A DNA stretch of 19,612 nt from Deltaproteobacteria bacterium (GCA_018400255.1 JAGYMO010000210.1:1-19612); one strand, 5' to 3'; shown: positions 1 to 8,102, numbered from the stretch's first letter. Numbers and translations are program-made. Notes: generated by a model from the letters alone, not told the origin.

Positions 1-16
1 GGAACATTACTAAAAA

Positions 17-127
17 CTACCTTGCACATCCCACGACCATGTGGTTAATCCTGATTAGATCACCGCTTGTTCGCAGTATATTTTCAGTATACCAGATAAT
101 TTGCAATGCGAGGTAGCAATTTTTTTT
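17..127 (+). other. Possible structured RNA or leader ending in a U-tract
   Basis: Bases 17-26 (CTACCTTGCA) pair with 107-116 (TGCGAGGTAG), giving ten base pairs if one G-U wobble is allowed. Two smaller hairpins can form inside: GGTTAAT with ATTA/ACC around 43-64, and GTATA/TATAC at 76-80 and 88-92. A run of eight T follows at 120-127. This could be the 3' end of a small RNA, the terminator of a gene beyond the left edge, or chance pairing in AT-rich DNA. No tRNA, tRNA-Sec, SRP RNA or tmRNA signature was recognised. No convincing coding frame covers it: the longest open plus frame, about 38 codons from base 3, resembles nothing I know. Confidence 0.25.
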
Positions 128-202
128 ACACTACGCTTAGTAGCCAAAAAACTGATAGAAATAATTTGCTTATCTAACAAAAAAAATTTTTTTGGTCAAC
201 AC

Positions 203-218
203 ATTTATTTAAATAAAT
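203..218. repeat. Perfect 16-bp AT palindrome upstream of selB
   Basis: ATTTATTTAAATAAAT is its own reverse complement over all 16 bases and lies about 20 bp upstream of the predicted -35 box of selB. It could be an operator or a site of DNA bending; an A8T7 tract lies just upstream at 179-193. It contains only A and T, so a chance origin is quite possible. Confidence 0.35.
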
Positions 219-252
219 TTTTGGGTAAACTGTTTCTTGACAAGACCCAAAA
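219..252. promoter_or_regulatory. Inverted repeat overlapping the selB -35 region
   Basis: TTTTGGGT at 219-226 is the exact reverse complement of ACCCAAAA at 245-252, separated by 18 bp. The spacer and right arm overlap the predicted -35 hexamer at 237-242, so a protein bound here would interfere with the selB promoter. No known operator consensus was recognised. Confidence 0.35.
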
Positions 253-265
253 CTAACTTTAGGCT
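237..265 (+). promoter_or_regulatory. Sigma70-type promoter for selB
   Basis: TTGACA at 237-242 matches the consensus -35 box exactly. A 17-bp spacer leads to TAGGCT at 260-265, a weak -10 match (3 of 6). Transcription would start about 30 nt upstream of the selB start codon. Confidence 0.5.
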
Positions 266-300
266 ATCATCTAAAAAAATAGAAAGCAAAGGGGAAAATC

Positions 301-2214
301 ATGAAACAGATTATTCTTGGAACTGCGGGCCACATAGACCACGGAAAGACAGCATTAGTGAAGGCCCTGACTAATATAGATACTGATAGACTGAAAGAAG
401 AAAAGGAGCGGGGTATAACCATCGAGCTTGGTTTTGCCCATCTTAAGCTACCAAGCGGCATAACCCTTGGCATTGTAGATGTTCCCGGGCATGAAAAATT
501 CGTTAAACATATGGTGTCAGGCGCAACGGGTATAGATTTGGTAATGCTCGTAGTCGCTGCTGATGAAGGGGTCATGCCTCAAACCAGGGAACATATGGAG
601 ATTTGTTCTTTACTCAATATTAAGTATGGCCTTGTTGTAATAACCAAAATTGATTTGGTTGACAAGGAATGGCTTAGTCTTGTGAGAAGCGATGTCTCCT
701 CTTTTCTTTCCAATACCTTTCTAGAAGATGCACCTACAGTTGAGGTCTCTTCTTATAATGGAGAAGGCATTAATACACTGCTGAAGGTGTTGGATGATCT
801 TGCTAAAGATGCACCCTCAAGGGAATCGGGAAGTTTTTTTAGGCTGCCTATTGACAGGATTTTCAGCATGAAGGGATTTGGCACGGTTATTACAGGTACG
901 ACAATATCAGGACAGATAAGGATAGGAGATGATGTTACTATTTATCCAAAGGGTATTAAAAGTAAGGTGCGCGGCATACAGGTCCATAACAAAGAGGTGA
1001 CAATTGCAGGGGCAGGGCTAAGAACCGCAATAAACTTACAGGGCCTAGAAAAAGAGGTTATTAATAGGGGAGATGTCGTCGCTGAAAATGATTCTCTCAG
1101 GCCTAGCTATATGGTCGATACCCTCCTGGAATATTTAGAGAGCGTTAATAAAAAACTTCAGAACAGGGCAAAAATAAGATTCCATTATGGAACCTCGGAA
1201 GTCATTGGTACAATTATTTTGCTGGACAGAGAAAGTTTGTCCAAAGGCGAAAAATGCTTTGCCCAGTTTCGCCTGCAAAAACCTCTTGCCTTTGTTGCAA
1301 GGGACAGGTTTGTGATAAGAAGCTACTCACCGGTAATGACAATCGGGGGTGGCTCTATAATCAACCCACTGCCGTCTAAAAAAAAGCAATACTCAGAGGA
1401 AGCATTAAAAGAGCTTTCTGTATTAAGCCAGGGATCAAACAGGGAAATTATAGAGCAGCATATAAAAAACTCGAGGCTAATCGGATCAGACATCAAACAA
1501 CTTTGCATCCTGTCAAATGTGGCAAAGGCTGATGTAGAAAGGATAGTAAAAGAACTATTATCAGATAAACGTATATTCAAATTCGATGTGGACAAGGGCT
1601 TATTTATCCACATTGAATATTACAATAGTGCAAGAAAAAGGATTGAGGCCGCTCTTGAGGACTACCACGAACGTTTCCCTTTAAGGCAAGGTATGATGAA
1701 GGAGGAATTAAAGTCACGCTTGTCTGTTGTTATAAGAGAGAGGCTTTTTAATCAGATCCTTAACCACCTCGCAAAAGAAGATGTAATTGTTAAGGAAAAA
1801 GATATTATTAGGCTTAAGAATTACAGGGTAGAACTTTTCGAGGATCAGCAGCGCGTTCTTAGCCGCATAGAGGAAATCTATAAAAATGGCGGTTTAGAGC
1901 CACCTTACTTTAAAGACTTAGACAAGGATCTGACAAATAAGAGCGGCAGAGATTTATTAGAGGTTATGGTCAAAAAGCATACCCTCGTGAAGGTAAAGGA
2001 GGATCTTTATTTTCACCATAATGTTATCAAGGAACTTGAAGAAAGGCTCATAAAATTTTTACAGGAAAAGGGTGAGATAACCACATCTGAATTGAAAGAG
2101 CTTACGGGGGTATCCAGAAAATACACCATACCCCTTATAGAATACTTTGATAAAATTCAATTGACGGTAAGGGTAGGCGATAAGAGGGTGCTGAGGAAAA
2201 GAAGGGAAAATTGA
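301..2214 (+). CDS. selB: Selenocysteine-specific translation elongation factor SelB
   Basis: SelB is the cytoplasmic GTPase that brings selenocysteyl-tRNA(Sec) to UGA codons marked by a SECIS hairpin in the mRNA. The 637-residue protein has the family's usual length. The N-terminal EF-Tu-like GTPase domain shows G1 GHIDHGKT at residues 10-17, G3 DVPGHE at 60-65 and the SelB-type G4 TKID at 115-118. Beta-barrel domains follow, then a C-terminal half rich in charged helices that fits the tandem winged helices that bind SECIS RNA. The ATG is preceded by GGGG at 291-294 with six bases of spacing. The gene implies that the organism makes selenoproteins, but none is encoded in this window. The next gene, iclR, has its own promoter and is probably functionally unrelated. 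Confidence 0.95.
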   Translation: MKQIILGTAGHIDHGKTALVKALTNIDTDRLKEEKERGITIELGFAHLKLPSGITLGIVDVPGHEKFVKHMVSGATGIDLVMLVVAADEGVMPQTREHMEICSLLNIKYGLVVITKIDLVDKEWLSLVRSDVSSFLSNTFLEDAPTVEVSSYNGEGINTLLKVLDDLAKDAPSRESGSFFRLPIDRIFSMKGFGTVITGTTISGQIRIGDDVTIYPKGIKSKVRGIQVHNKEVTIAGAGLRTAINLQGLEKEVINRGDVVAENDSLRPSYMVDTLLEYLESVNKKLQNRAKIRFHYGTSEVIGTIILLDRESLSKGEKCFAQFRLQKPLAFVARDRFVIRSYSPVMTIGGGSIINPLPSKKKQYSEEALKELSVLSQGSNREIIEQHIKNSRLIGSDIKQLCILSNVAKADVERIVKELLSDKRIFKFDVDKGLFIHIEYYNSARKRIEAALEDYHERFPLRQGMMKEELKSRLSVVIRERLFNQILNHLAKEDVIVKEKDIIRLKNYRVELFEDQQRVLSRIEEIYKNGGLEPPYFKDLDKDLTNKSGRDLLEVMVKKHTLVKVKEDLYFHHNVIKELEERLIKFLQEKGEITTSELKELTGVSRKYTIPLIEYFDKIQLTVRVGDKRVLRKRREN

Positions 2215-2234
2215 TACCCAGTAATAATTTTTTC

Positions 2235-2263
2235 TTGACATCTAAAAATAATTCATTTTATAT
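2235..2263 (+). promoter_or_regulatory. Sigma70-type promoter for the IclR regulator gene
   Basis: A consensus TTGACA at 2235-2240 is followed after 17 bp by TTATAT at 2258-2263; TATATG one base downstream is an alternative. It lies in the short gap after selB and gives the regulator its own transcription start, near 2270, just upstream of a perfect palindrome. Confidence 0.55.
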
Positions 2264-2277
2264 GGGGAATGATAGTT

Positions 2278-2289
2278 TTCTCTAGAGAA
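2278..2289. promoter_or_regulatory. 12-bp perfect palindrome in the iclR leader, candidate operator
   Basis: TTCTCTAGAGAA is perfectly symmetric and sits between the predicted promoter (2235-2263) and the ATG at 2295. IclR-family dimers commonly repress their own genes by binding short palindromes near the promoter, so this is a reasonable autoregulatory operator. It covers the place where a Shine-Dalgarno would lie, so it might also affect translation. I did not find the same sequence upstream of the 3166 gene. Confidence 0.4.
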
Positions 2290-2294
2290 CAAAT

Positions 2295-3053
2295 ATGCCG
2301 ATAGAATATAAACCCGTACCTGCTATTGAAAAATGCTTTAAGGTCCTTGACTTATTTGCAAGCTCAAAAAAACCTTTAAGTATCAGCGAGATATCAAAAT
2401 TTTTGGACTTTAATAAAAGCACTGTCTTTCATATAGTTTACACATTAAATGACCTTGGAATATTAGAAAACGGCACTGAAAATAAATTTAGGCTTGGCAG
2501 GCAACTTTATGTTCTCGGAAAGGCAGCAGGCAAAGAGTCTGAGCTTATACATACGGTAAGGCCATATCTCGAGAAAATAGCAAAAGAGACAAAATTAACT
2601 GCATTTTTAGGCGTCCTTTCAAACAATTCTGTGGTTATCGTTGATAAGGTTGATTCGCCCTATGGAATCCGAGTGAGCTCTGAGATAGGGCTGAGCATAC
2701 CGCTCCTTGCAGGTGCTATTGGTAAGGTTTTTTTGTCACAGATGTCCGATCCTGAAGTTGATAAAATCTTATCTAGGGAAAAGCTAAAAAAATACACACC
2801 CTTTTCATGTAATAATGTGGCTAAATATAAGGAGATGATACAAGAAGTACGCGAAAATGGTGTGGCAATTGACAGAGAAGAATACATTGAAGGCATAAGG
2901 GCAATGGCTGTTTCTCTTAAAGTTGGCGAACACAGACTTTTAGCTTCGATGTGGTTTGTGGGATTAAGCATTCAGCTTAAAGATGAGGTGCTCCCAAAAT
3001 TTTTACGCATCATAAAAGATGTGGCTCAAGAGATAAATGCCCATTTCGTGTAG
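2295..3053 (+). CDS. IclR-family transcriptional regulator
   Basis: A 252-residue DNA-binding regulator of normal IclR length. Residues about 10-58 form the N-terminal winged helix-turn-helix, with the recognition-helix signature FNKSTVFHIVYTL and the following DLGILE. Residues about 75-250 match the IclR effector-binding domain, with the typical stretches IGLSIPLLAGAIGKVFLS and REEYIEGIRAMAVSL. These proteins usually sense small organic acids or aromatic compounds and regulate an adjacent catabolic operon. The cluster starting 112 bp downstream on the same strand is therefore the likely target, so the effector may be a substrate or product of the aldehyde oxidoreductase. The ATG has only a weak ribosome site. 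Autoregulation is suggested by the palindrome at 2278-2289. The specific effector cannot be inferred. Confidence 0.9.
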   Translation: MPIEYKPVPAIEKCFKVLDLFASSKKPLSISEISKFLDFNKSTVFHIVYTLNDLGILENGTENKFRLGRQLYVLGKAAGKESELIHTVRPYLEKIAKETKLTAFLGVLSNNSVVIVDKVDSPYGIRVSSEIGLSIPLLAGAIGKVFLSQMSDPEVDKILSREKLKKYTPFSCNNVAKYKEMIQEVRENGVAIDREEYIEGIRAMAVSLKVGEHRLLASMWFVGLSIQLKDEVLPKFLRIIKDVAQEINAHFV

Positions 3054-3165
3054 ATTATTGGACAATCTAAGTGAACACAACTCAGCCTTTACCCTGCCAT
3101 CTTTATTTAAACACAAATGAATTTTACTAAAAGATCGATCACAGACTAATCACCGGGGGGAATCT

Positions 3166-5865
3166 TTGGCTAATAAATCTGTTATTGTAGTAGGAGGTGG
3201 CGTAGCCGGAATCCAGACATCGCTGGATTTGGCAGGCATGGGCATTAAGGTATACCTCCTCGAAAAAAGCCCTTCTATAGGGGGCAGGATGGCCCAATTA
3301 GATAAGACATTTCCAACTAATGATTGCTCCATGTGTATTTTATCACCCAAGATGATTGAGTGTTCCAATCACCCTAACATTGAACTTCTTACCTATTCGG
3401 AGCTTGAGGAAATCCAGGGAGAGGCAGGCAACTTCGAGGTAAAGGTTAGAAAAAAGTCCAGGTTCATTAATGAAAAGTTATGTGTTGGCTGTGGTGATTG
3501 CGCTGAAGTCTGTCCTGTTATGGTAGATGACAAGTTCAATGCCGGCCTCAATAAAAGAAAGGCAATATACAAAGAGTTTCAGCAGGCTGTTCCTGCAATC
3601 TATACTATAGAAAAAAGAGGCATAGCCCCATGTAAGGCTGCATGCCCAGCCCACATAAGTGTCCAGGGTTATGTGGCACTCATATCCCAAGGGAGGTTCA
3701 AGGAGGCATTAAATCTTATCAGGCGTGACAATCCACTGCCCGCTATATGTGGAAGAGCGTGTCCACATCCGTGTGAATCAAATTGCCAGAGAGGAGAAGT
3801 AGACGAACCAATAGCAATTAATGATTTGAAAAGGGTGGCATCAGACTACGAATACCAGTCAGGTGAGCGAGAACTCCCTCAGATAAAAGAAAAGCGAAAA
3901 GAGAGGGTAGCTATTGTAGGCTCTGGCCCAGCAGGGCTTTCCGCTGCCTATTATCTTGCTATTGAGGGATACACTGTCACTATTTATGAGGCGCTTCCCG
4001 TTGCAGGAGGCATGCTAACCGTTGGCATTCCCTCATACAGACTCCCCAGAAATATCATTAAATATGAAATAGACTATATACTTGATACAGGCGTGGAGCT
4101 GAAATTGAACAGCCCAATAGGAGGGAACTTATCCCTTAAGGGGCTTCATGATCAGGGTTACGACGCCATATTTCTTGCTGTAGGGGCACATGACAGCGTA
4201 GATCTTAATATAGACGGTGAAAATTTTAAAGGCGTTTACAGTGCAATCGATTTTCTAAGGGATGTTAACCTTGGGGAAAGTGTCTCTGTTGGCAAAAGGG
4301 TGGCTGTCATAGGAGGCGGAAATGCTGCCATAGACGCAGTTAGGACTGTCAGAAGACTAGGAGCAAAGGATGCCCTTATCATCTATCGCAGGGGTGAAGA
4401 GGAGATGCCCGCAAATAAAGAAGAGATAGAGGAGGCAAGGGAGGAGGGAGTACAGTTTAATTTTCTGACTGCCCCTTCAAAAATAATTGGCGATAGATCA
4501 GGGCGCTTAAATGCCTTGCAGCTCATAAAAATGGAGCTGGGCGAACCCGATGAAAGCGGCAGAAGAAGGCCGGTACCCATAGAAGGATCAGAATATACTA
4601 TTGAAATTGATACGGTTATCAGTGCCATCGGTCAGAAGGTTAGATCCGATTTCTTAACTGATGATCTGAAGCTTGAGTTAAATAAAAACGGCACTGTCAA
4701 GGTAGACAGTTTAACGTACCAGACAAATATACCCTGGCTGTTTTGTGGGGGAGATGCCGTTTCTGGGCCAGCGATTATTGTAGAGGCTGTAGCGGCCGGC
4801 AAAGAGGCTGCCATATCAATAAACCGATTCATTAAAGGAGAAGGTCTTTCTGAAGGTCGCAGATATATGCCCCAGATTGCAACACCGGATAAGACAAATA
4901 TCCAGAAACAGTATCGCAAGAGGCCAAAGCGCATAGAACCAGCAAAAAGAATTAATAATTTTGATGAGGTTAATCTTGCACTATCCCCCGAAGAGGCACA
5001 GGAGGAGGCAAAGAGATGCTTAAGCTGTGGCGTCTGCTCTGAATGCTACAGATGTGTAGATGCATGTCAGGCAGGGGCGATAAATCATGAAATGTTTGAT
5101 ACCATTATACAATTAAACGTAGGCGCCCTGGTAATGGCCACCGGATTTGACCTTTATGATGTAGCGCCCCTTATTGAATATGGCTGGGGAACGATAAAAA
5201 ATGTTATGACAGCCATGGAATTTGAGAGAATGATCAGTGCATCCGGGCCAACGGAAGGCATCCTAAAAAGGCCATCAGATGGAAAACATCCTCAAAGGCT
5301 TGCCTTTATACAATGCGTAGGATCACGGGATATTAGACATAAAAGATACTGTTCAGCGGTTTGTTGCATGCATTCTACCAAAGAGGCTACTCTTGCAAAC
5401 GAGCATTATTCAGATATAAGATCAACAATATTTTATATAGACCTCAGGGCAGTTGGAAAGGGTTTTCAGGAGTATGTCAGGAGAGCCGTGGAAGAGTATT
5501 CAGTTGAATATATAAGGGCACGACCTGGCAGGGTAATAGAGAACATGGATAATCAAAATCCGGTTATATCATACGAAGATACGGTCGGAAGAGAGCTGAT
5601 AGAGAGAGAATTTGATATGGTGATACTTGCCCAGGCCCTTATACCAAACGAGAGCAATGTGGAGCTAGCCAGAAAATTGAATATAGAGCTTGACGAGTTT
5701 GGGTTTGTGGAGACGCCGGAAAAGCTTACCAATCCAGCTGGGACAAGCAGGGATGGTGTTTTTGCCTGCGGATTCTGCCAATCCCCCATGGATGTGCCTG
5801 ACTCGGTTATCCACGCATCGGCTGCTGCCTCTAAGGTAGCTGAGATATTGAGAAATTCTTCATAA
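3166..5865 (+). CDS. HdrA-type FAD/Fe-S protein with an inserted GltD/NfnL-like NAD(P)H module
   Basis: An 899-residue electron-transfer flavoprotein with nested architecture. Residues 1-140 are the first part of HdrA: FAD-binding GGGVAG at 10-15, the TFPTNDCSMC motif (C54, C57) and a ferredoxin segment C106-C109-C112-C116. Residues about 150-600 are a glutamate-synthase-small-subunit/NfnL-type module: cysteines 156, 160, 195, 199, 203, 207, a dinucleotide fold VGSGPAG at 251-257, a second one VIGGGNAA at 381-388, and GGDAVSGP at 528-535. HdrA then resumes with a cysteine-rich stretch (C618-C634) and the non-canonical cluster pattern C717, C729, C733, C734. It lacks the HdrA N-terminal domain and the C-terminal double ferredoxin, which the next gene supplies. 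The start is TTG, chosen for the GGGGGG Shine-Dalgarno at 3155-3160. It probably exchanges electrons between NAD(P)H and the Hdr/AOR partners and may bifurcate; that function is inferred. Confidence 0.85.
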   Translation: MANKSVIVVGGGVAGIQTSLDLAGMGIKVYLLEKSPSIGGRMAQLDKTFPTNDCSMCILSPKMIECSNHPNIELLTYSELEEIQGEAGNFEVKVRKKSRFINEKLCVGCGDCAEVCPVMVDDKFNAGLNKRKAIYKEFQQAVPAIYTIEKRGIAPCKAACPAHISVQGYVALISQGRFKEALNLIRRDNPLPAICGRACPHPCESNCQRGEVDEPIAINDLKRVASDYEYQSGERELPQIKEKRKERVAIVGSGPAGLSAAYYLAIEGYTVTIYEALPVAGGMLTVGIPSYRLPRNIIKYEIDYILDTGVELKLNSPIGGNLSLKGLHDQGYDAIFLAVGAHDSVDLNIDGENFKGVYSAIDFLRDVNLGESVSVGKRVAVIGGGNAAIDAVRTVRRLGAKDALIIYRRGEEEMPANKEEIEEAREEGVQFNFLTAPSKIIGDRSGRLNALQLIKMELGEPDESGRRRPVPIEGSEYTIEIDTVISAIGQKVRSDFLTDDLKLELNKNGTVKVDSLTYQTNIPWLFCGGDAVSGPAIIVEAVAAGKEAAISINRFIKGEGLSEGRRYMPQIATPDKTNIQKQYRKRPKRIEPAKRINNFDEVNLALSPEEAQEEAKRCLSCGVCSECYRCVDACQAGAINHEMFDTIIQLNVGALVMATGFDLYDVAPLIEYGWGTIKNVMTAMEFERMISASGPTEGILKRPSDGKHPQRLAFIQCVGSRDIRHKRYCSAVCCMHSTKEATLANEHYSDIRSTIFYIDLRAVGKGFQEYVRRAVEEYSVEYIRARPGRVIENMDNQNPVISYEDTVGRELIEREFDMVILAQALIPNESNVELARKLNIELDEFGFVETPEKLTNPAGTSRDGVFACGFCQSPMDVPDSVIHASAAASKVAEILRNSS

Positions 5866-5874
5866 GGAAAAACT

Positions 5875-7566
5875 ATGTCATTAAGGATTGGCGTCTTTGT
5901 CTGTCACTGCGGCACAAATATAGGCGGCGTAGTGGATGTTGAAAAGGTGGTAGAGTACGCAAAGGGACTGCCTAATGTCGCATGGGCAGAAAGGAATCTT
6001 TATACCTGCTCGGAAAATGGGCTATCCTCCATAAGGGAAAAGATTGCGGAGCATAACCTTAACAGGGTAGTAGTGGCCTCTTGCACCCCTCGCACACATG
6101 AACCTCTTTTCAGGGCAAATTGCGCTAAGGCAGGCCTTAACAAATATCTTTTTGAGTTTGTTAATATCAGGGAACAATGTTCATGGATACATAAAAATAC
6201 GCCGGAAGGGGCAACATCGAAGGCTAAAGACCTTGTAAGGATGGGCGTAAGCAAGGCAAGGCACCTGGAAGAGGTAATAGATGAGTATACGGATGTCATA
6301 CCTTCATCCCTCGTTTTAGGCGGCGGCATTTCAGGACTTTCTGCGGCATTGAGTCTTGCTAACCAGGGGTTTGATGTTCAGTTGGTCGAGAGACAAGACC
6401 AGCTGGGAGGTCTTTTAAGGGGCATAAACAGGTTGTTCCCTACGAACCAGCCATCGAAAGAAATATTGGACCCCTTAGTAAATTCTGTATTAACGCACAA
6501 AAAGATTCACGTGCATCTCCATTGCGAGCTGGTTGATGTGCAGGGGTTTATAGGTAACTTCACTGCTACCATAAAAAACGGCGAGGAGAGTGAAGAACTA
6601 AGAGTAGGTACTATAATTGTAGCCACCGGCGGGAATGAACTGAAGCCAAATGGATTTTTTAATTATGGCCAGTTTGATAACGTCATGACACAGCTTGAAT
6701 TTGAGCAGCGTTATAAGCCTGATTACAGAGGGTTTAACAATATTGTAATGATTAATTGTGTAGGCATAAGAAATGATGAAAGGCCCTACTGTGGAAGATT
6801 CTGCTGCATAACAGCCCTTAAAAATGCAATACTGTTAAAAGAGGCAAATCCCCAATCGCACATAACCATTCTCCATAGAGATATCATGGCAACTGGGAAA
6901 ATATACGAGGACTACTACAGGAAGGCCCTGTCAATCGGGGTAAGGTTTGTAAGGCACACCCTTGAGAAACCTCCAGTTATTACCGGCGCCGATGGTGCGG
7001 CTGACAACGTAAGCGTATATCACGGGCTTACTGGCGGGGATATAGATATTAAGAGTGATTTAGTCCTTTTAACAACACCTATCATCCCGGGGGATGACAG
7101 TGAAAGATTGTCAAAGATGATGAAGCTTCCATTAGGGGCTGATGGATTTTTTCTCGAGGCACATCAGAAACTTCGGCCTGTTGAGTTTCCTACTGACGGA
7201 ATATTTACCGCCGGTTGCGCCCGTTACCCCTCTGAGATAGCAGAATGCACTACACAAGGGCTCGCTGCTGCAGCTAAAGCAGGTGTGCCGATGGCTCAAG
7301 GTAGTGTTCTGGCCGAAGCACTTATAGCAGTTGTCGATAGCGAAAGGTGCTCAAGCTGCGGCAGATGCATAGATATTTGTCCCTTCGGGGCATCGAGCTG
7401 GAAAGATAACCGGGGCGTACCAGTGGCGTATATAAACCCTGCTGAATGCAAAGGATGCGGTCTTTGCTCTGCATCATGCCTGAGTGGTGCTATTCATGTA
7501 AAGGGATTTTCCGACGAAGGAATAATGGATGCTATAAACGCAGTGAAAGAGTATGTTGCAGTGTGA
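5875..7566 (+). CDS. HdrA-like FAD/iron-sulfur subunit, short form
   Basis: A 563-residue protein related to subunit A of heterodisulfide reductase, the flavin subunit of soluble electron-bifurcating complexes. It keeps the HdrA N-terminal domain (CHCGTNIGG at 10-18, YTCS at 43-46, SCTPRTHEPLF at 69-79), a FAD fold GGGISG at 149-154, the non-canonical cluster pattern C295, C306, C310, C311, and two C-terminal [4Fe-4S] sites (C492-C502 and C525-C535). Unlike full HdrA of about 650 residues it lacks the internal ferredoxin insert, and the usual FPTNDC motif reads FPTNQPS, so that cysteine is gone. It follows the nested HdrA by 9 nt and complements it in domain content, so the two probably work as a pair. 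The stop codon overlaps a possible GTG start of the next gene. Confidence 0.88.
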   Translation: MSLRIGVFVCHCGTNIGGVVDVEKVVEYAKGLPNVAWAERNLYTCSENGLSSIREKIAEHNLNRVVVASCTPRTHEPLFRANCAKAGLNKYLFEFVNIREQCSWIHKNTPEGATSKAKDLVRMGVSKARHLEEVIDEYTDVIPSSLVLGGGISGLSAALSLANQGFDVQLVERQDQLGGLLRGINRLFPTNQPSKEILDPLVNSVLTHKKIHVHLHCELVDVQGFIGNFTATIKNGEESEELRVGTIIVATGGNELKPNGFFNYGQFDNVMTQLEFEQRYKPDYRGFNNIVMINCVGIRNDERPYCGRFCCITALKNAILLKEANPQSHITILHRDIMATGKIYEDYYRKALSIGVRFVRHTLEKPPVITGADGAADNVSVYHGLTGGDIDIKSDLVLLTTPIIPGDDSERLSKMMKLPLGADGFFLEAHQKLRPVEFPTDGIFTAGCARYPSEIAECTTQGLAAAAKAGVPMAQGSVLAEALIAVVDSERCSSCGRCIDICPFGASSWKDNRGVPVAYINPAECKGCGLCSASCLSGAIHVKGFSDEGIMDAINAVKEYVAV

Positions 7567-7571
7567 TCAAG

Positions 7572-8102
7572 ATGGAAGATATAAGTACAAAAGTTAATTT
7601 ACTCATAGAGAAAAATAACCTGGAGTACTGCCTTGAGTGTGGTAAATGCTCAGCCGTATGTCCAATGCCTAATGTTTACGGCAGATATATCTATGAAAGT
7701 TTTCCAAGGGGTATTATCGAAAGCCTTTTGTTGAATCCACACGATATTAGCAAGGATGCATTTTGGGACTGCCTAACCTGCCAGGAATGCACCTCTTACT
7801 GCCCGGCAGGTGTAACATTTCAAAATTTTATGACTGAATTGAGGGAACTTATGCTCGATAAGGGCTATAAGGAAAATGCCTTTTTTTGTCCCGTATGTGG
7901 TACTTATATTATGCCAAAACGGGAATTTGAATATATTCGGAAAACGCTTGGTGAGGAAAAGGCACATGAATACCTGATGTCCTGTCATAAATGCAAAAAA
8001 AAGGATTACGCCGAGAAACTTCATAGAAACAACCCAAAGACAAAGAGATGGGAAAACCTGAGTCAAACGGATAATACGGAACACAAAACACCTTTGGGGT
8101 AA
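7572..8102 (+). CDS. HdrC-like two-cluster iron-sulfur protein with a zinc-ribbon-like tail
   Basis: A soluble 176-residue electron carrier resembling HdrC, which wires HdrA to a partner enzyme. Two [4Fe-4S] motifs are visible: C20-x2-C23-x2-C26-x3-C30-P and C67-x2-C70-x2-C73-x3-C77-P, separated by the helical segment usual in HdrC. The tail is unusual: CPVC at 106-109 and CHKC at 138-141 could bind a zinc ion or another Fe-S site. No HdrB (CCG-motif) gene follows, so its partner is probably not heterodisulfide chemistry. The ATG at 7572 begins six bases after the upstream stop; an in-frame GTG at 7563 overlaps that stop (GTGA) and would add three residues. Neither has a good Shine-Dalgarno, which suggests translational coupling. 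Confidence 0.85.
   Translation: MEDISTKVNLLIEKNNLEYCLECGKCSAVCPMPNVYGRYIYESFPRGIIESLLLNPHDISKDAFWDCLTCQECTSYCPAGVTFQNFMTELRELMLDKGYKENAFFCPVCGTYIMPKREFEYIRKTLGEEKAHEYLMSCHKCKKKDYAEKLHRNNPKTKRWENLSQTDNTEHKTPLG

Noticed and set aside
1..130. tRNA-Sec or another known RNA gene next to selB
   Set aside because: No acceptor stem, CCA end, T-loop or long variable arm can be fitted; only the general pairing reported in the findings is visible.
3051..3069. Hairpin TAGATT/AATCTA after the iclR stop as a terminator
   Set aside because: The stem has only six AT-rich pairs and no T-run follows; at most it is a weak operator candidate.
7446..7571. Upstream extension of the HdrC-like reading frame into the HdrA gene
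   Set aside because: It overlaps the conserved C-terminal ferredoxin of HdrA in another frame and adds no HdrC-like sequence; the ATG at 7572 or GTG at 7563 fits the family.
7564..7580. TGA at the end of the second HdrA gene as a possible selenocysteine codon, given selB in the window
   Set aside because: Reading on gives only five codons before TAA, no SECIS-like hairpin was evident, and the TGA forms a normal overlap with the next gene's start. All redox motifs in the cluster use cysteine.
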